Of a DNA stretch of 64,000 bases, positions 24,915 to 34,035 are shown piece after piece (position 1 is the stretch's first letter; each line of letters opens with the position of its first letter). This DNA is from Nectonema munidae. Lineage: Eukaryota; Nematomorpha; Nectonematoida; Nectonematidae. The translations under genes were made by a program, and so were the position numbers. The notes beneath the pieces were generated by a model. The model was not told the DNA's origin, ran no database searches, and worked only from the letters and a program-made list of their open reading frames with translations. Location: contig JAUIRK010000129.1 of assembly GCA_030549495.1 (NCBI GenBank), forward strand, positions 186,001 through 250,000. The letters run 5' to 3'.

Positions 24915-25659
24915 TTTATTTTCAGATTTGAAAGATCAAAAAATAAAAGAAATTATGAAAAGTAAATTCTAAAAAAAATTATATAAACATAATATTCATC
25001 TAAAATATATGATAATATAAACATAATATAAGATATGCATATATATATTCAATATTTTATATGTAATATAATTGAAATTTAGTCACACAAAAAATTTTAA
25101 TTTATATCATTTTCAATCATTCAAATCAATATTTTTTTCCAATTAGTATTTGTAAACACAGACATTTACATGTTATACTTATAATTTGACTACTTTTTCA
25201 TTTTATGTAAAATTAAATGATTTCTTTATTCAAATATACCATTTTTTCTTTTTATGGGTCCAAATGGATCCAATGGGTATATTAGATAACTTGTTAATTT
25301 TTGAAGCATTGAAAACTTTTTTCAGTTTCATACTTATCAGTTGTGTTAAATAATCAAAAGAAAAAGGAATAACTAAATTTTCAGAAAGATTTAAAATACA
25401 ATGTTAAAAAAAATTTTTTTGGGTCCAAATGGACCTGAGGGGGGCACTAGGGTTAAATTAAATTTTAAAATTTTTAGAAAAATTTAGAAGAATTAATGAA
25501 GGAAATGTTACCAAGCTTGATTATTAACACAGAAAAACAAAGAATCATCTTATATAATCTTCATATTCTATCTACACATATATTCAGTCAGTAAAGTAAA
25601 TTGTTTGAAAATTTATTTAGGATATGGGTCTATGAATTGACATGAAGAAATTTAATTAA

Positions 25660-26523
25660 AATTGCGTGCATCAGTTGGAATGCGAGTTCGCACTCCTTCA
25701 TTTGATTTGTCTTCATTTCGCATCCACACAAATCTATTGATCCATTTCATCTTATCAAGGGAAAGAGTCTTGACACACGTTTGTTTCATCATCCTTCACT
25801 ATTTGAAGTGGATAATCTTTGTCTCCCGATTTAGAAACAAACTCGTAAAGGTCACCATCACACATCACCTTATATGTAAGTCCATCCTCAATTCATTTCT
25901 TCAATAAGATGCAAAAAACTGTACTAAAATTTCGCCCAACAATTGAAACATCCGCATAAAAGTGCTGTGCTAAACTGTAAAACAAAAATTAATAACTTTA
26001 ACACATTCTTTCCAAGCTTCAGACAAAGTAATCAAAATGAACAATCATCAAATGGAGAAGATCAACACAGAGAAGTAAACAAATTGCAAAAAACTGAAGA
26101 TGATGTTCAAAGTAATGAAGAAATGGATCCGGAACTGATGAGTATGCCTAGAAGATCAACAAGAATCAAAAACCCGCCAAAAAGATTCACTTCGGAAGAT
26201 TACTTAGGAGGGAAGAGTGTAGTATAATTCAAGCCTTGAAGCATCACTTCACCTTTTCCATTATCAAATCTCCTCTCCACTTATTTTATCACTCGAGCTT
26301 AATTGTAAAATCCTTGCCATTAACTTCAATTACACAAATCATGTTAATATATATTGCACTCATTTTCTATCTGTTTATTCACCCTGTTGTCCTGTTCGTT
26401 GTTGCTTCTTTTCTCACTCCTGATGTTAGTGAGACATTTCACTTCTTTCTTTTGCACTTTTATACCAACTACATTTCAGGGTTTTAAATAAAGAGTTTAT
26501 TTTGTATCGCTTTTATCACAACA
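25660..26523 (+). mobile_element. LTR retrotransposon fossil, 3' end (Gypsy-like, tentative)
   Basis: Only the 3' end of the element is present. It comprises the tail of a pol-like polyprotein (RRSTRIKNPPKRF, a tail form common in Gypsy-type integrases), a purine-rich tract at 26208-26217, and one LTR at 26218-26523. The LTR is 306 bp, starts TGTAG, ends CACAACA and carries AATAAA near 26486. No partner LTR was found, so the copy is truncated and broken. The family call is tentative and the age cannot be measured from a single LTR. Confidence 0.5.
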
Positions 26524-26884
26524 GCCACAAAATAATTTTTTTTACTAAAGATTAAACTTAAAATTGTAAAGAACATTTCCATGTTAGTGGTAATTGAGGT
26601 TTCTATAATAAAATTTTGTGTAAATAGCGTTTTAATGTTGAGAGCGCAAAAAATACATAGAGTCCGTCAAGCGAGTGTTGGAGACGTATTTAAATTTTTA
26701 CGGCTCCGGTTCCATGTAGAAAAATTCAGCGGATCAGCCATTTTTAGTACTTTTTAAATAATATAAAGCCTCTTTTTCTTCTATAAATAATAAAGAGAAC
26801 AAAATTTAACCTAAAAACTTCAAAGTTATCAAAATATTGACTTTATTTGTTAAAAAATTCACTTTAAAATTATTTTAAGCTTTT
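26524..26884. other. Spacer
   Basis: AT-rich sequence between the LTR and the hAT relic; nothing recognised. Confidence 0.5.
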
Positions 26885-27112
26885 TTATTTAGAAGAATTG
26901 AAATACACAAGAAAATAATTAAATATATTAGAAGAAAAATGCCTATCTTTTGCTAGAAGCCCTTTTAACATCGAAAATGATCTTTCTACAGGGCAAGTTG
27001 TAGCTTGACAATTTTGTAACTCTGCATAAATACTGAGAGAAATGTTTAGCTTTTTCAATTCTATATCTTTAATATCGTTCTTTTCAAACCTTTTATATTC
27101 AAATAATTTCTA
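26885..27112 (-). pseudogene. hAT transposase C-terminus
   Basis: The minus strand reads through KLNISLSIYAELQN, TCPVERSFSMLKGLLAKDR and FNYFLVYFNSSK to a stop at 26885-26887. VERSFS-x-x-K-x-L-x-x-DR is the hAT dimerisation signature in the form used by the long-tail hAT families of arthropods. An upstream stop limits it to about 75 residues. It is a different sub-family from the copies at 6.6, 29.6 and 51.7 kb. Confidence 0.7.
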
Positions 27113-27153
27113 ATTCAACAATCATCGTGATCAAACTTGATAGAGTAAAAAAG

Positions 27154-27582
27154 TCTTCTCTATCCTTTGAACATATAAGAATCGAATAGATAGACACAAC
27201 CATACGTATATATTTTTGCTTAAAATGGAGTTTCGCGTTGTAGCAATCAAAATGAAAAGTAAACAACTTTTAGCTAGCTGAAAGAAATCAGCAACTTCTT
27301 CTCTATCCTTCGAACGTATAAGAATCCAATAGATAGACACAACCATACGTATATATTTTTGCTTAAAATGGAGTTTCGCGTTGTAGCAATCAAAATGAAA
27401 AGTAAACAACTTTTAGCTAGCTGGAAGAAATCAGCAACTTCTTCTCTATCCTTCGAACGTATAAGAATCCAATAGATAGACACAACCATACGTATATATT
27501 TTTGCTTAAAATGGAGTTTCGCGTTGTAGCAATCAAAATGAAAAGTAAACAAGTTTTTGAGCTAGTTAGAAATCAACAACTT
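27154..27582. repeat. Three tandem copies of a 143-bp unit
   Basis: Units begin at 27154, 27298 and 27441 with CTTCTCTATCCTT and are nearly identical. The last is slightly divergent at its right end. The array directly follows the hAT C-terminal relic. It codes for nothing recognisable; minus-strand ORFs pass through all three units only because the unit lacks stops. Confidence 0.9.
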
Positions 27583-27683
27583 CCTGTGCGTTATAATGAT
27601 AATATAAACGCATAAATAAATATATCAAGCAGACTTACTCATTTCTTTATTTGTTACTTCGTTTCAAAATTTCTTTTCCAAAA

Positions 27684-28883
27684 ATGAAAAACAGCATCCC
27701 TTTATTGACGTTTCTTCTCTCCTTTTTTCAATGTCTGGAAGCAGGTGAAGTATTTTATGATGCAAACTTTTGCGCCTTATCGGATTCTTTTTATAATTTA
27801 CTATCGTTCCCATAATGGTTTTTTTGTATTATTGGAGGGCGCTGTTAAAATTCAAAAATAAGTAATATAACCACTAAGAAATTCGATTGAAATGCCCACA
27901 CATTTTGAATAAAATAGTGGGACATCACAATGGTAAAATGTATGTATCATTTAACTCAATATTTCTCCAAATTTTGTAATATCGAGCATAATTAAAATAT
28001 TGCCTTTTAGAGGAGATCGCTAGAAGAAACCAAAATAGGTTTTGTAAACTTCTCCATCCTCTTCTGATCCTCCCTGGGTGGTTGATTCAAGTTTTCCAAT
28101 AGTTGGCTCTGCTGATCCATGGGCAGGAAAGTATGCTTGATTCGGGATCGCATCTTAGAGCTTGAGTTATCGAAACCCAGTATCTAACCAACCTTAGTGA
28201 AGGTCCCGAACCAAAAGTGTAGACAAGGTAAACGTATCATGGGATGTTTTAAAGGCACAATTGCGCCGCTTGTATCAAACTTTGAAGAAAATATATAGGC
28301 TTGATGCGGGATCGAACCCATATAGGCCTATTTGTCCAAGATAAGATGATCTTAGCTATAATTTGACAGCTCTAATACCCAATCATGGATATAAGTCGAA
28401 AAGCGAGATCCCTAATTTCTGTAACTCTAAGATTGAGGAAAAAGTTATGTGAATCCGGCCATTTTTCAACAGTGAGTAAATATTATAATAGAAAATTGTC
28501 AATTTTTGAGCTGAAGTTATAATTTCCAATCTTTTATGGAAACAATAGACTTTTAGATATTTCTTTAAAATTACTTGCATCTTATGCAGATACGTATTTC
28601 TTTAAAATCATTAGTAATTGGTTCAAAAGCTCTTTACCCTGAAATCAATTTTATTTCATTTTCATTTTAAGATTTACAATATTATGTTGGTTGGTATGCA
28701 CCAGAATTCATGGATAAGAATTATGCGATTATGTTGATAGGTGATGATTACAAAATGTACCAAACTCTTATCCAAGAAAAGAAATATACATTGGAAATTT
28801 TTTTCATATCAGATCATAGTGCCATGTATAAGCTCAATTTTCCTTCTGAGAATGATGTGTTGACGCATATTTGCCCCTTTGAG
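27684..28883 (+). CDS. Candidate secreted-protein gene, first two exons
   Basis: Exon 1 (27684-27744) encodes a signal peptide, MKNSIPLLTFLLSFFQCLEA, and ends at a good donor (GCAG then GTGAAG). Exon 2 (28672-28883) follows a strong acceptor (a T-rich tract then TTTTAAG) and ends at GAG with donor GTAAGC. Joined, the reading frame is open for 91 codons (61+212 nt) and continues ADLQYYVGWYAPEFMD...HICPFE. The 927-bp intron contains two SINE segments. I do not recognise the family. The support is the agreement of signal peptide, splice sites and phase. Later exons are uncertain: 30902-31029 and 37449-37707 are candidates. Confidence 0.5.
28134..28196 (-). repeat. tRNA-like SINE head fragment
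   Basis: Matches the tRNA-Ile-like head of the SINE at 30201-30335 (CTTGAGTTATCGAA then TATCTAACCAACCTTA on the + strand) but lacks the usual body beside it. It lies in the first intron of the candidate secreted-protein gene. Confidence 0.6.
28225..28376 (-). repeat. tRNA-derived SINE, variant head
   Basis: The body GGCACAATTGCGCCGCTTGT is shared with copies at 30201 and 41321. The B-box GGGTTCGATCCCGC is on the minus strand. Upstream of the B-box the tRNA-like head differs from those copies: it carries TAGCTAAGATCAT as A-box region. The same body is thus joined to a second head type. Confidence 0.65.
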
Positions 28884-28998
28884 GTAAGCTTTTTTTCCTA
28901 TTATTGAAAAATTTTATTATCCAAATCAATTTAACTTTTACTATCCTGTAATTTAATATACTATTCTGCAAAGTTTTAATGTTATTAACTTTTTAGGG

Positions 28999-29730
28999 CA
29001 GTGCTTTTCAACGTAGAGGTTGCGACCCCAACTGGGTGGGGGTGGAATAAAAGTTTTGGGGGTCGTGTGCTTAAATGCTAAACTAAGAAAATTGTTCTTT
29101 TTTTAATCCAAGCTTATCTTAATAGTTCATATCCTTTGTTTCAAGCAGAAATAAGATATTTTTTGAATTTGAGTAATAAGTCCTTTGACCATCATTGACA
29201 GTATAAATCATTGTCATATCATTTTTTAATAAAGTATAAACTATAAAATAAAATACAACTATAAATTTTTAATAACAAAAAATTTGACAAAAGCCGTATA
29301 TTTGCTTGATTTTTTTTTACAATTTTAATTACTTACAAATTCAAGAAGAAAATATTTGTATTTTTGATTTTTTAAATAAAATATCATCTTTTTATATAAA
29401 ATTTATTGCATCACTAGAAAACAAATGGAGGTTTTGTTCAATCAGAACTTCCCACCTTGTTGATAGAACATTTGGAAACTAATTGATTTCATATTTTCCA
29501 AACAAACAAAAATTGAAAAAGTTGTCGAATGTAATCAAGATGAGTTTATCGATTTCATAAATGATAGTTGATGCAAAATTGATTTAATCCTTGAAGCTTA
29601 GTAACTTTTGAACAAAAAATTACCTCAATATCCAAATTTATCTGAAGCAATGCTGAGAATCCTTGTGCCTTTTCCTTGAACACATATATGTGAATTATGG
29701 CACTCTTAATGTATGGGCACTTTTAAAGCA
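28999..29730 (+). pseudogene. Decayed hAT element (ZBED5/Charlie-like)
   Basis: The left terminus is CAGTGCTTTTCAAC, then GGTTGCGACCCC, the classical hAT-Charlie type end. About 600 bp downstream the + strand reads KLPQYPNLSEAMLRILVPFP and then THICELWHS. This is a decayed form of the block Y-P-x-LSE-A..LLPF-TTY-CE-xFS near the C-terminus of ZBED5-type hAT transposases. Several stops are present and no right terminus was found. It lies 3' of exon 2 of the candidate secreted-protein gene. Confidence 0.6.
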
Positions 29731-30200
29731 ACTAGTATAGGATCTGAACGTCTTTTTTGATATGCTGGATTGTTTTATTCTAAATTGTGACTAAAATTAC
29801 CCACATCAAACTTAGATGCTTCTTATTTTTTAACATCATATTTTCAAAAAGAGAAGTGTTAGTTATTTTGTAAAAGTATTTTTGCGCGTAGTTATTTGGT
29901 TTTTATGTTACAAAGTTTGACCTTTTTTAAACAAACTTTTTACTTCATAAATTTTTAAAGTTTTTTTTCTTCAAAAAGCCTCTTTTACGAGGTAGGTTTT
30001 GAAAGAAACATCCGTTCTAAGAACTGGTTTTGTGTTATCCCCGTTTTCCCAATAATTATCTCTAATAATTATTAAATGTCTCTTTAGATGTACAATAATA
30101 AAAGCTCAGTCTCTTCAGTTTTTAAAAAAATTAATAGAATTAAAAAATTTATGTTCTGTACCGCAACCAAAAAATTCCATTTTTGTGTACCCTAAAGATA

Positions 30201-30335
30201 AAGGTAAAGGTACCATGGGGTGTTTTCATTGAGAAGGCACAATTGCGCCGCTTGTATCGAACTATGATGAAATGCGGGATCGAATCCAAGACCTTGAGTT
30301 ATCGAATCCAGCATCTAACCAACCTTACTCACCCC
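30201..30335 (-). repeat. tRNA-derived SINE, complete head and body
   Basis: On the minus strand: a tRNA-like head (AAGGTTGGTTAGATGCTGG, CGATAAC at the anticodon position suggesting a tRNA-Ile origin, B-box TGGATTCGATCCCGC) followed by the body ending in CTTTACCTTTATC-type sequence. This copy is uninterrupted and shows what the 41321/46180 copy looked like before the LINE entered it. Confidence 0.7.
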
Positions 30336-30645
30336 CTAATGTTATAAACGTTGGCATACCATGGTTTAGATTAACAAATTTTTGATGGCAGTACGTGCAT
30401 TCGCTAAAGATATGTTGAGAAATTAAAGAAAGCAGAAAAATGTTGTTTTATTGGAAACACTTAGCAAAAATATTTCTAATGGTAAATCAATTATTTTATT
30501 CTATCCAAAAATGTATTCAGGCAGAATGCGCCACCACTGACCAATAAAATAAAAAGCGTATTGCTTTAAGTATATAAAATCTCAATGAAAATAAAAGTAG
30601 ATAATTCATTTTAGAAAAATTTTTAGTGGACAAATGTATCATAGG

Positions 30646-30901
30646 CAGTGGCAGTTCCAGAAATTTCTTATAGGGGGGGGCGAAATCGAGTTAAATTTTT
30701 TGCAATTTTGCTAAAAGTCCTCAGAGAATACGACAGTTGTATTATGTCTTTTAGAATTCGACTTGTCATATCGTTGATATAAACGTAATCAACTACCAAC
30801 AAGTATTGTTGTAGGAAAAATCAAAATTGGTAAGGGTAATTTTCGAAGCCATTTTTCATAGGGGGACCTAGGCCCATAAGGCCCCCTTGCAAACGCCACT
30901 G
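30646..30901. mobile_element. hAT-type MITE (256 bp)
   Basis: The left end is CAGTGGCAGTTCCAG and the right end, reverse complemented, is CAGTGGCGTTTGCAAG. Both ends then run into G-rich or C-rich tracts (G8 at 30675-30682). There is no coding capacity. The flanks do not show a clean 8-bp duplication. It may interrupt an exon of the candidate secreted-protein gene, since the sequence on its right is open and protein-like. Confidence 0.55.
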
Positions 30902-31030
30902 ATAGATATGGTTCCCTTCATCCTATTGAAAATCAAACATCCAATTTCAGTCAATTGTATATGAGAATGGCAAATCCATCCAATTTTACTTGTAAAAGAG
31001 ATGTTATGGAAATAATTCAAAATGTATTAA
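30902..31030 (+). other. Possible further exon of the secreted-protein gene
   Basis: One frame is open and reads RYGSLHPIENQTSNFS, then QLYMRMANPSNFTCKRD and MEIIQNVL, ending at a TTAA (31027-31030) where piggyBac-like sequence begins. Two N-glycosylation sequons (NQT, NFT) suit a secreted protein. An acceptor-like TTTTTAG lies left of the neighbouring MITE. The phase does not connect directly to exon 2 without a missing exon, so membership is inferred. Confidence 0.3.
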
Positions 31031-31319
31031 CACTGGTATGACCCCATTTTTTTACTACCTTCAATGGCCGTATAGGGCCTCGAGAGGCTATTTTAAAAAA
31101 ATTTGGACTTTTCTTCTTAGATTTTTTTGGGAACGAATCAACAAATTTCCATAGGAATAAACAAGTTTTTTTCTTGATAAAAAAGTCTATAAAAATTTTT
31201 TATGATGAATTGTTTTTCAATTTAACGCCATCAATTGTTTTATTAATTTCAATAAATAAAACGGTAATATAAATTATAATTAACGTTAATTATAAGGGTT
31301 AATAAATTAACGGTTATTT

Positions 31320-31850
31320 AATCGAGCCCCAGTGTACCTACGCTAACCCCCAGCAAGTTTAATTTTATCAAGTTAACGCAGGCCGGTCCTTTCAATAGTT
31401 ACGCAATTTACACACAAAATAAGAATCGCCCCTATTGCAGGGAACCCATAAGATGCGGTGGGACTCAAACCCACCCAACTCTCCCCACCCTAGCCCCTCT
31501 CCCACACAAAAATCAGAGAAAGACTAGAGCCTGGGGATGCGGATCGCTACTTGCACCCATCCCGGCATACAAGATTCTCGCCATGTTGGTCAGACACGTT
31601 GAGACGCGGGAGCCCTTTCCAATTCGTGGAACACCCCCTGCACTGTGAATTCTCCATTCGATGACTTAAGGTGTCATGCAACCTACGCCCGATTCCCTGA
31701 ATCCGGGCTTTGAAACAGTTATATCGAACGGCTGAATCAAGCCCCGCACACTCTATCAGTACTCGACTAATGATATTCCACACGAGCGGCATTTCCTTGC
31801 CGCCAATCTTTAGAAAACAAAAGAGGTGAATCAAATGACAAAGAAGCAAG
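31320..31850 (-). other. GC-richer block with an unrecognised ORF
   Basis: This block stands out from its AT-rich surroundings in composition. The minus strand has a 100-codon ORF (31547-31849) including GIGRRLHDTLSHRMENSQ and a Cys pair, without a motif I know. On the minus strand near 31455 GGGTTTGAGTCCCACC resembles a pol III B-box. It may be an unclassified repeat rather than a gene. Confidence 0.35.
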
Positions 31851-31904
31851 CAAAAAAGAAAATGGTTAGCAGAAGTTTCCTTTATATATATATATCCTTT
31901 TTTA

Positions 31905-32523
31905 GAGGAATTTAATAGAATCCCCAGATGGTACTAAGTATTCTTTTAATGCTCCTTCAAAAAGCGGAAGACCTAGAAGTATCAACTTGAGAAATATTGC
32001 TAATACACCAACTGGTCCAAAACAAGAAGCTAAAGGAAAGACAAATCCGTTTTCAATTTGGAATTTGTTCTTTCCTCCACTCTTTTTACTTGAAATTTTT
32101 AAGTTCACCAAAACACTATATTGATGGAACACTAAACAATATATTGATAGAAAAGAAAGAGTTTCGAAAGAACTCTTAAATTATTATGAAAGTTTTAGCA
32201 TAGACAAGCTACTTGGCTATATTTCAGTTTTATACATGCTTGGAATTGAAGGAGAACAAAGTCTTCCAATGAATTGTATAAAAGTCAACGAGCTCACTTT
32301 AGGAAAGCAGTAATGGCAATTTGATGACCCATGTGAAAGAAGTCAAAGCTCAAATAAAATAAAGGCTGTTCGATGGCTCAATGATCACTTTGTAGACATC
32401 TTCAGAATTAATATTTTTTCCATCAGTAGTAAATCGCGAATTAAAATTTTTGAACCAAGCAAACCACGAAAATGGCGTATAAAAATGTATCACGTAAACG
32501 ATTCTAGACTTCTTTATGTTTTA
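31905..32523 (+). pseudogene. piggyBac transposase fragment
   Basis: Fragments read LLGYISVLYMLGI, then KAVRWLNDHFVDIF and FSISSKSRIKIFEPSKPRKW, followed by RIKMYHVNDS. This matches the piggyBac region where the first catalytic segment (SIDE) leads into the K-Y-x-P-x-KP-x-KWG-x-K block. The Asp of SIDE is replaced. It breaks off at about 32523, where Helitron sequence starts. A TTAA followed by CACTGGTATGACCCC at 31027 could be the left end of this element. Confidence 0.6.
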
Positions 32524-32526
32524 AAA

Positions 32527-34035
32527 TTAAAACGTATTTAGATGCCAGATATGTTTCTCCTCCTGAAGCATCTTGGCGTTTATTTACATTTCCTATGCAT
32601 ACCCAAAGTCAAAAACAATATTAGGCTCCCATTACACCTTCCTAATCAACTTCCTTTCTAGGAACAATGAGGAATTAACAATGTTAATTGCTTGGTTTGA
32701 CCTCAAACACAATGGTGAAAACGCGAGACAGTATACCTAATATACCGATATTCTTTATCATTATGTCTCCAAAAGTTAGGAATAAAATGTGTAATTAGAC
32801 AGAGGGGGCTGATAAAGTAGTAAGTAGTATGTATAACGCCAGTATTAGAGAGGGTGAGCGATACTCTCTACGCATTCTACTTTTGCACGTACCTGGTGCC
32901 TACACATCTTATGAGTATTTAAAAACATATCATGGAACTTTCTATTCAACTTTTAGGGAAACATGTATTGCACGTAATTTATTAGTAGATGACACTTTGT
33001 GGGTGCGCACTATGACAGAATTGGTTGAGACGGCATCCCCTTCACAAATAAGAATTCCATTTTCTTTTATTTTGATTCATGGTGAGCCAAGTAATCCTTC
33101 TCATTTGTGGCAAACCTTTCGTTCGGATATGATGGAGGATTATCTCCAGTAAGAGTCTGATTTCAAAGCTGAACAATCTGCACTTGGAAAAATTCAAAGT
33201 ATTCTCGAACAATTTGGCAAGACATTTATTGATTTTGGACTTCGAGTTTTGGAAGAAAAATTCATTAAAGATCCTCGCAACATTCAACAAGCTAGAGAAG
33301 AAGCTTCTAATATAAGAACTATGATTAACGCTGAAGAGATTTCTGTTGCTGATTCAGCAGTAATTGGTTCCTTAGAAAAAAATGACTTTATTGATGGTCC
33401 AGGTCGCACAGGTAAGACTTTCACATATAACTTAATTTGAATGTCCTTACTTATGCTTGGACAGGAATTGCTGCCACTTTGTTGGAAAAAGGCAGAACTG
33501 TTCATTCTGTTTTTTACCTGTTCCTGTTTTAAGATAATGCAACGTGTAATATCAAACCAAATAAAAAACATGCAGAATTTCTCCATAAACAAGATATCAT
33601 AATTTTTGACGAAGTTAACATGATTCTTAAATACGTCCTTGAAGCTTTTTCTAAAAAAAGAAAAAAGCTTTGAAGCTCTTTTTCTTAAAATATCTCAATT
33701 AATAGATAATACAATTGACTGTCAAATTCTTACTGGTGTTAACTGTGGAAAGAATGTCTTGATTCCTAGAATTTCACTATCTCCTAACGATACAAATCTT
33801 CCTTTTGAAATTAAGCGTATTCAGTTTCCACTCAGATTGTCTTATGCACTTACTATCAATAAAAGTCAGGGACAGACTTTTGAAAAAGTAGGTATTTTTT
33901 TAAAGAAACCATGTTTCAGTCATGGACAACTTTATGTTGCCAAGAGCAAAGATCTTTTCAGGCCATTAAATTTCAGGTGTATCAAACTCATCAACAAGGA
34001 TATCATAACAATAATTTATATACAAAAAATATAGT
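32527..34035 (+). mobile_element. Helitron relic (helicase part)
   Basis: Helitron Rep/Hel polyproteins join an HUH replicase to a PIF1-type helicase. Here the start reads KTYLDARYVSPPEASWR with FPMH, a standard Helitron linker block. Then come GERYSLRILLLHVPGA, TFRETCIARNLLVDD, a Walker-A-like GPGRTGKTFTYN near 33400, and the end blocks PRISL, FPLRLSYALTINKSQGQT and LYVAKSK. The HUH replicase is absent, and the helicase middle (about 33440-33660) is deleted or scrambled. Termini (5' TC, 3' hairpin and CTRR) were not found. Confidence 0.8.
32829..34034 (+). pseudogene. Helitron PIF1-like helicase, broken
   Basis: Three open pieces (32829-33152, 33249-33440, 33639-34034) carry the blocks named for the element. 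The Walker A reads G-x-GRTGKT instead of GGTGKT. The last piece covers helicase motifs V-VI (SYALTINKSQGQT, then HGQLYVAKSK) and ends in a natural-looking stop. Stops and an internal deletion separate the pieces. Confidence 0.75.

Larger units (their letters stand above)
22473..25456 (-). mobile_element. piggyBac element, broken and interrupted
   Basis: The right boundary is TTAA (25453-25456), preceded by CACTAGGG and a near-palindrome GGGTCCAAATGGACC. The left boundary is proposed at TTAA (22473-22476), with GGGTCCAAATCGACCC about 15 bases inside, at a matching distance. A further copy of the palindrome lies at 25257. The minus strand between them encodes a piggyBac transposase, so the terminal assignment fits. 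A poly-G/poly-C insert interrupts the N-terminal coding part. The left boundary is inferred and less sure than the right. Confidence 0.6.

Noticed and set aside
27131-27552. Two overlapping 92-aa ORFs on the minus strand.
   Set aside because: They only reflect the 143-bp tandem units, which lack stops; no codon periodicity is expected since 143 is not a multiple of 3.
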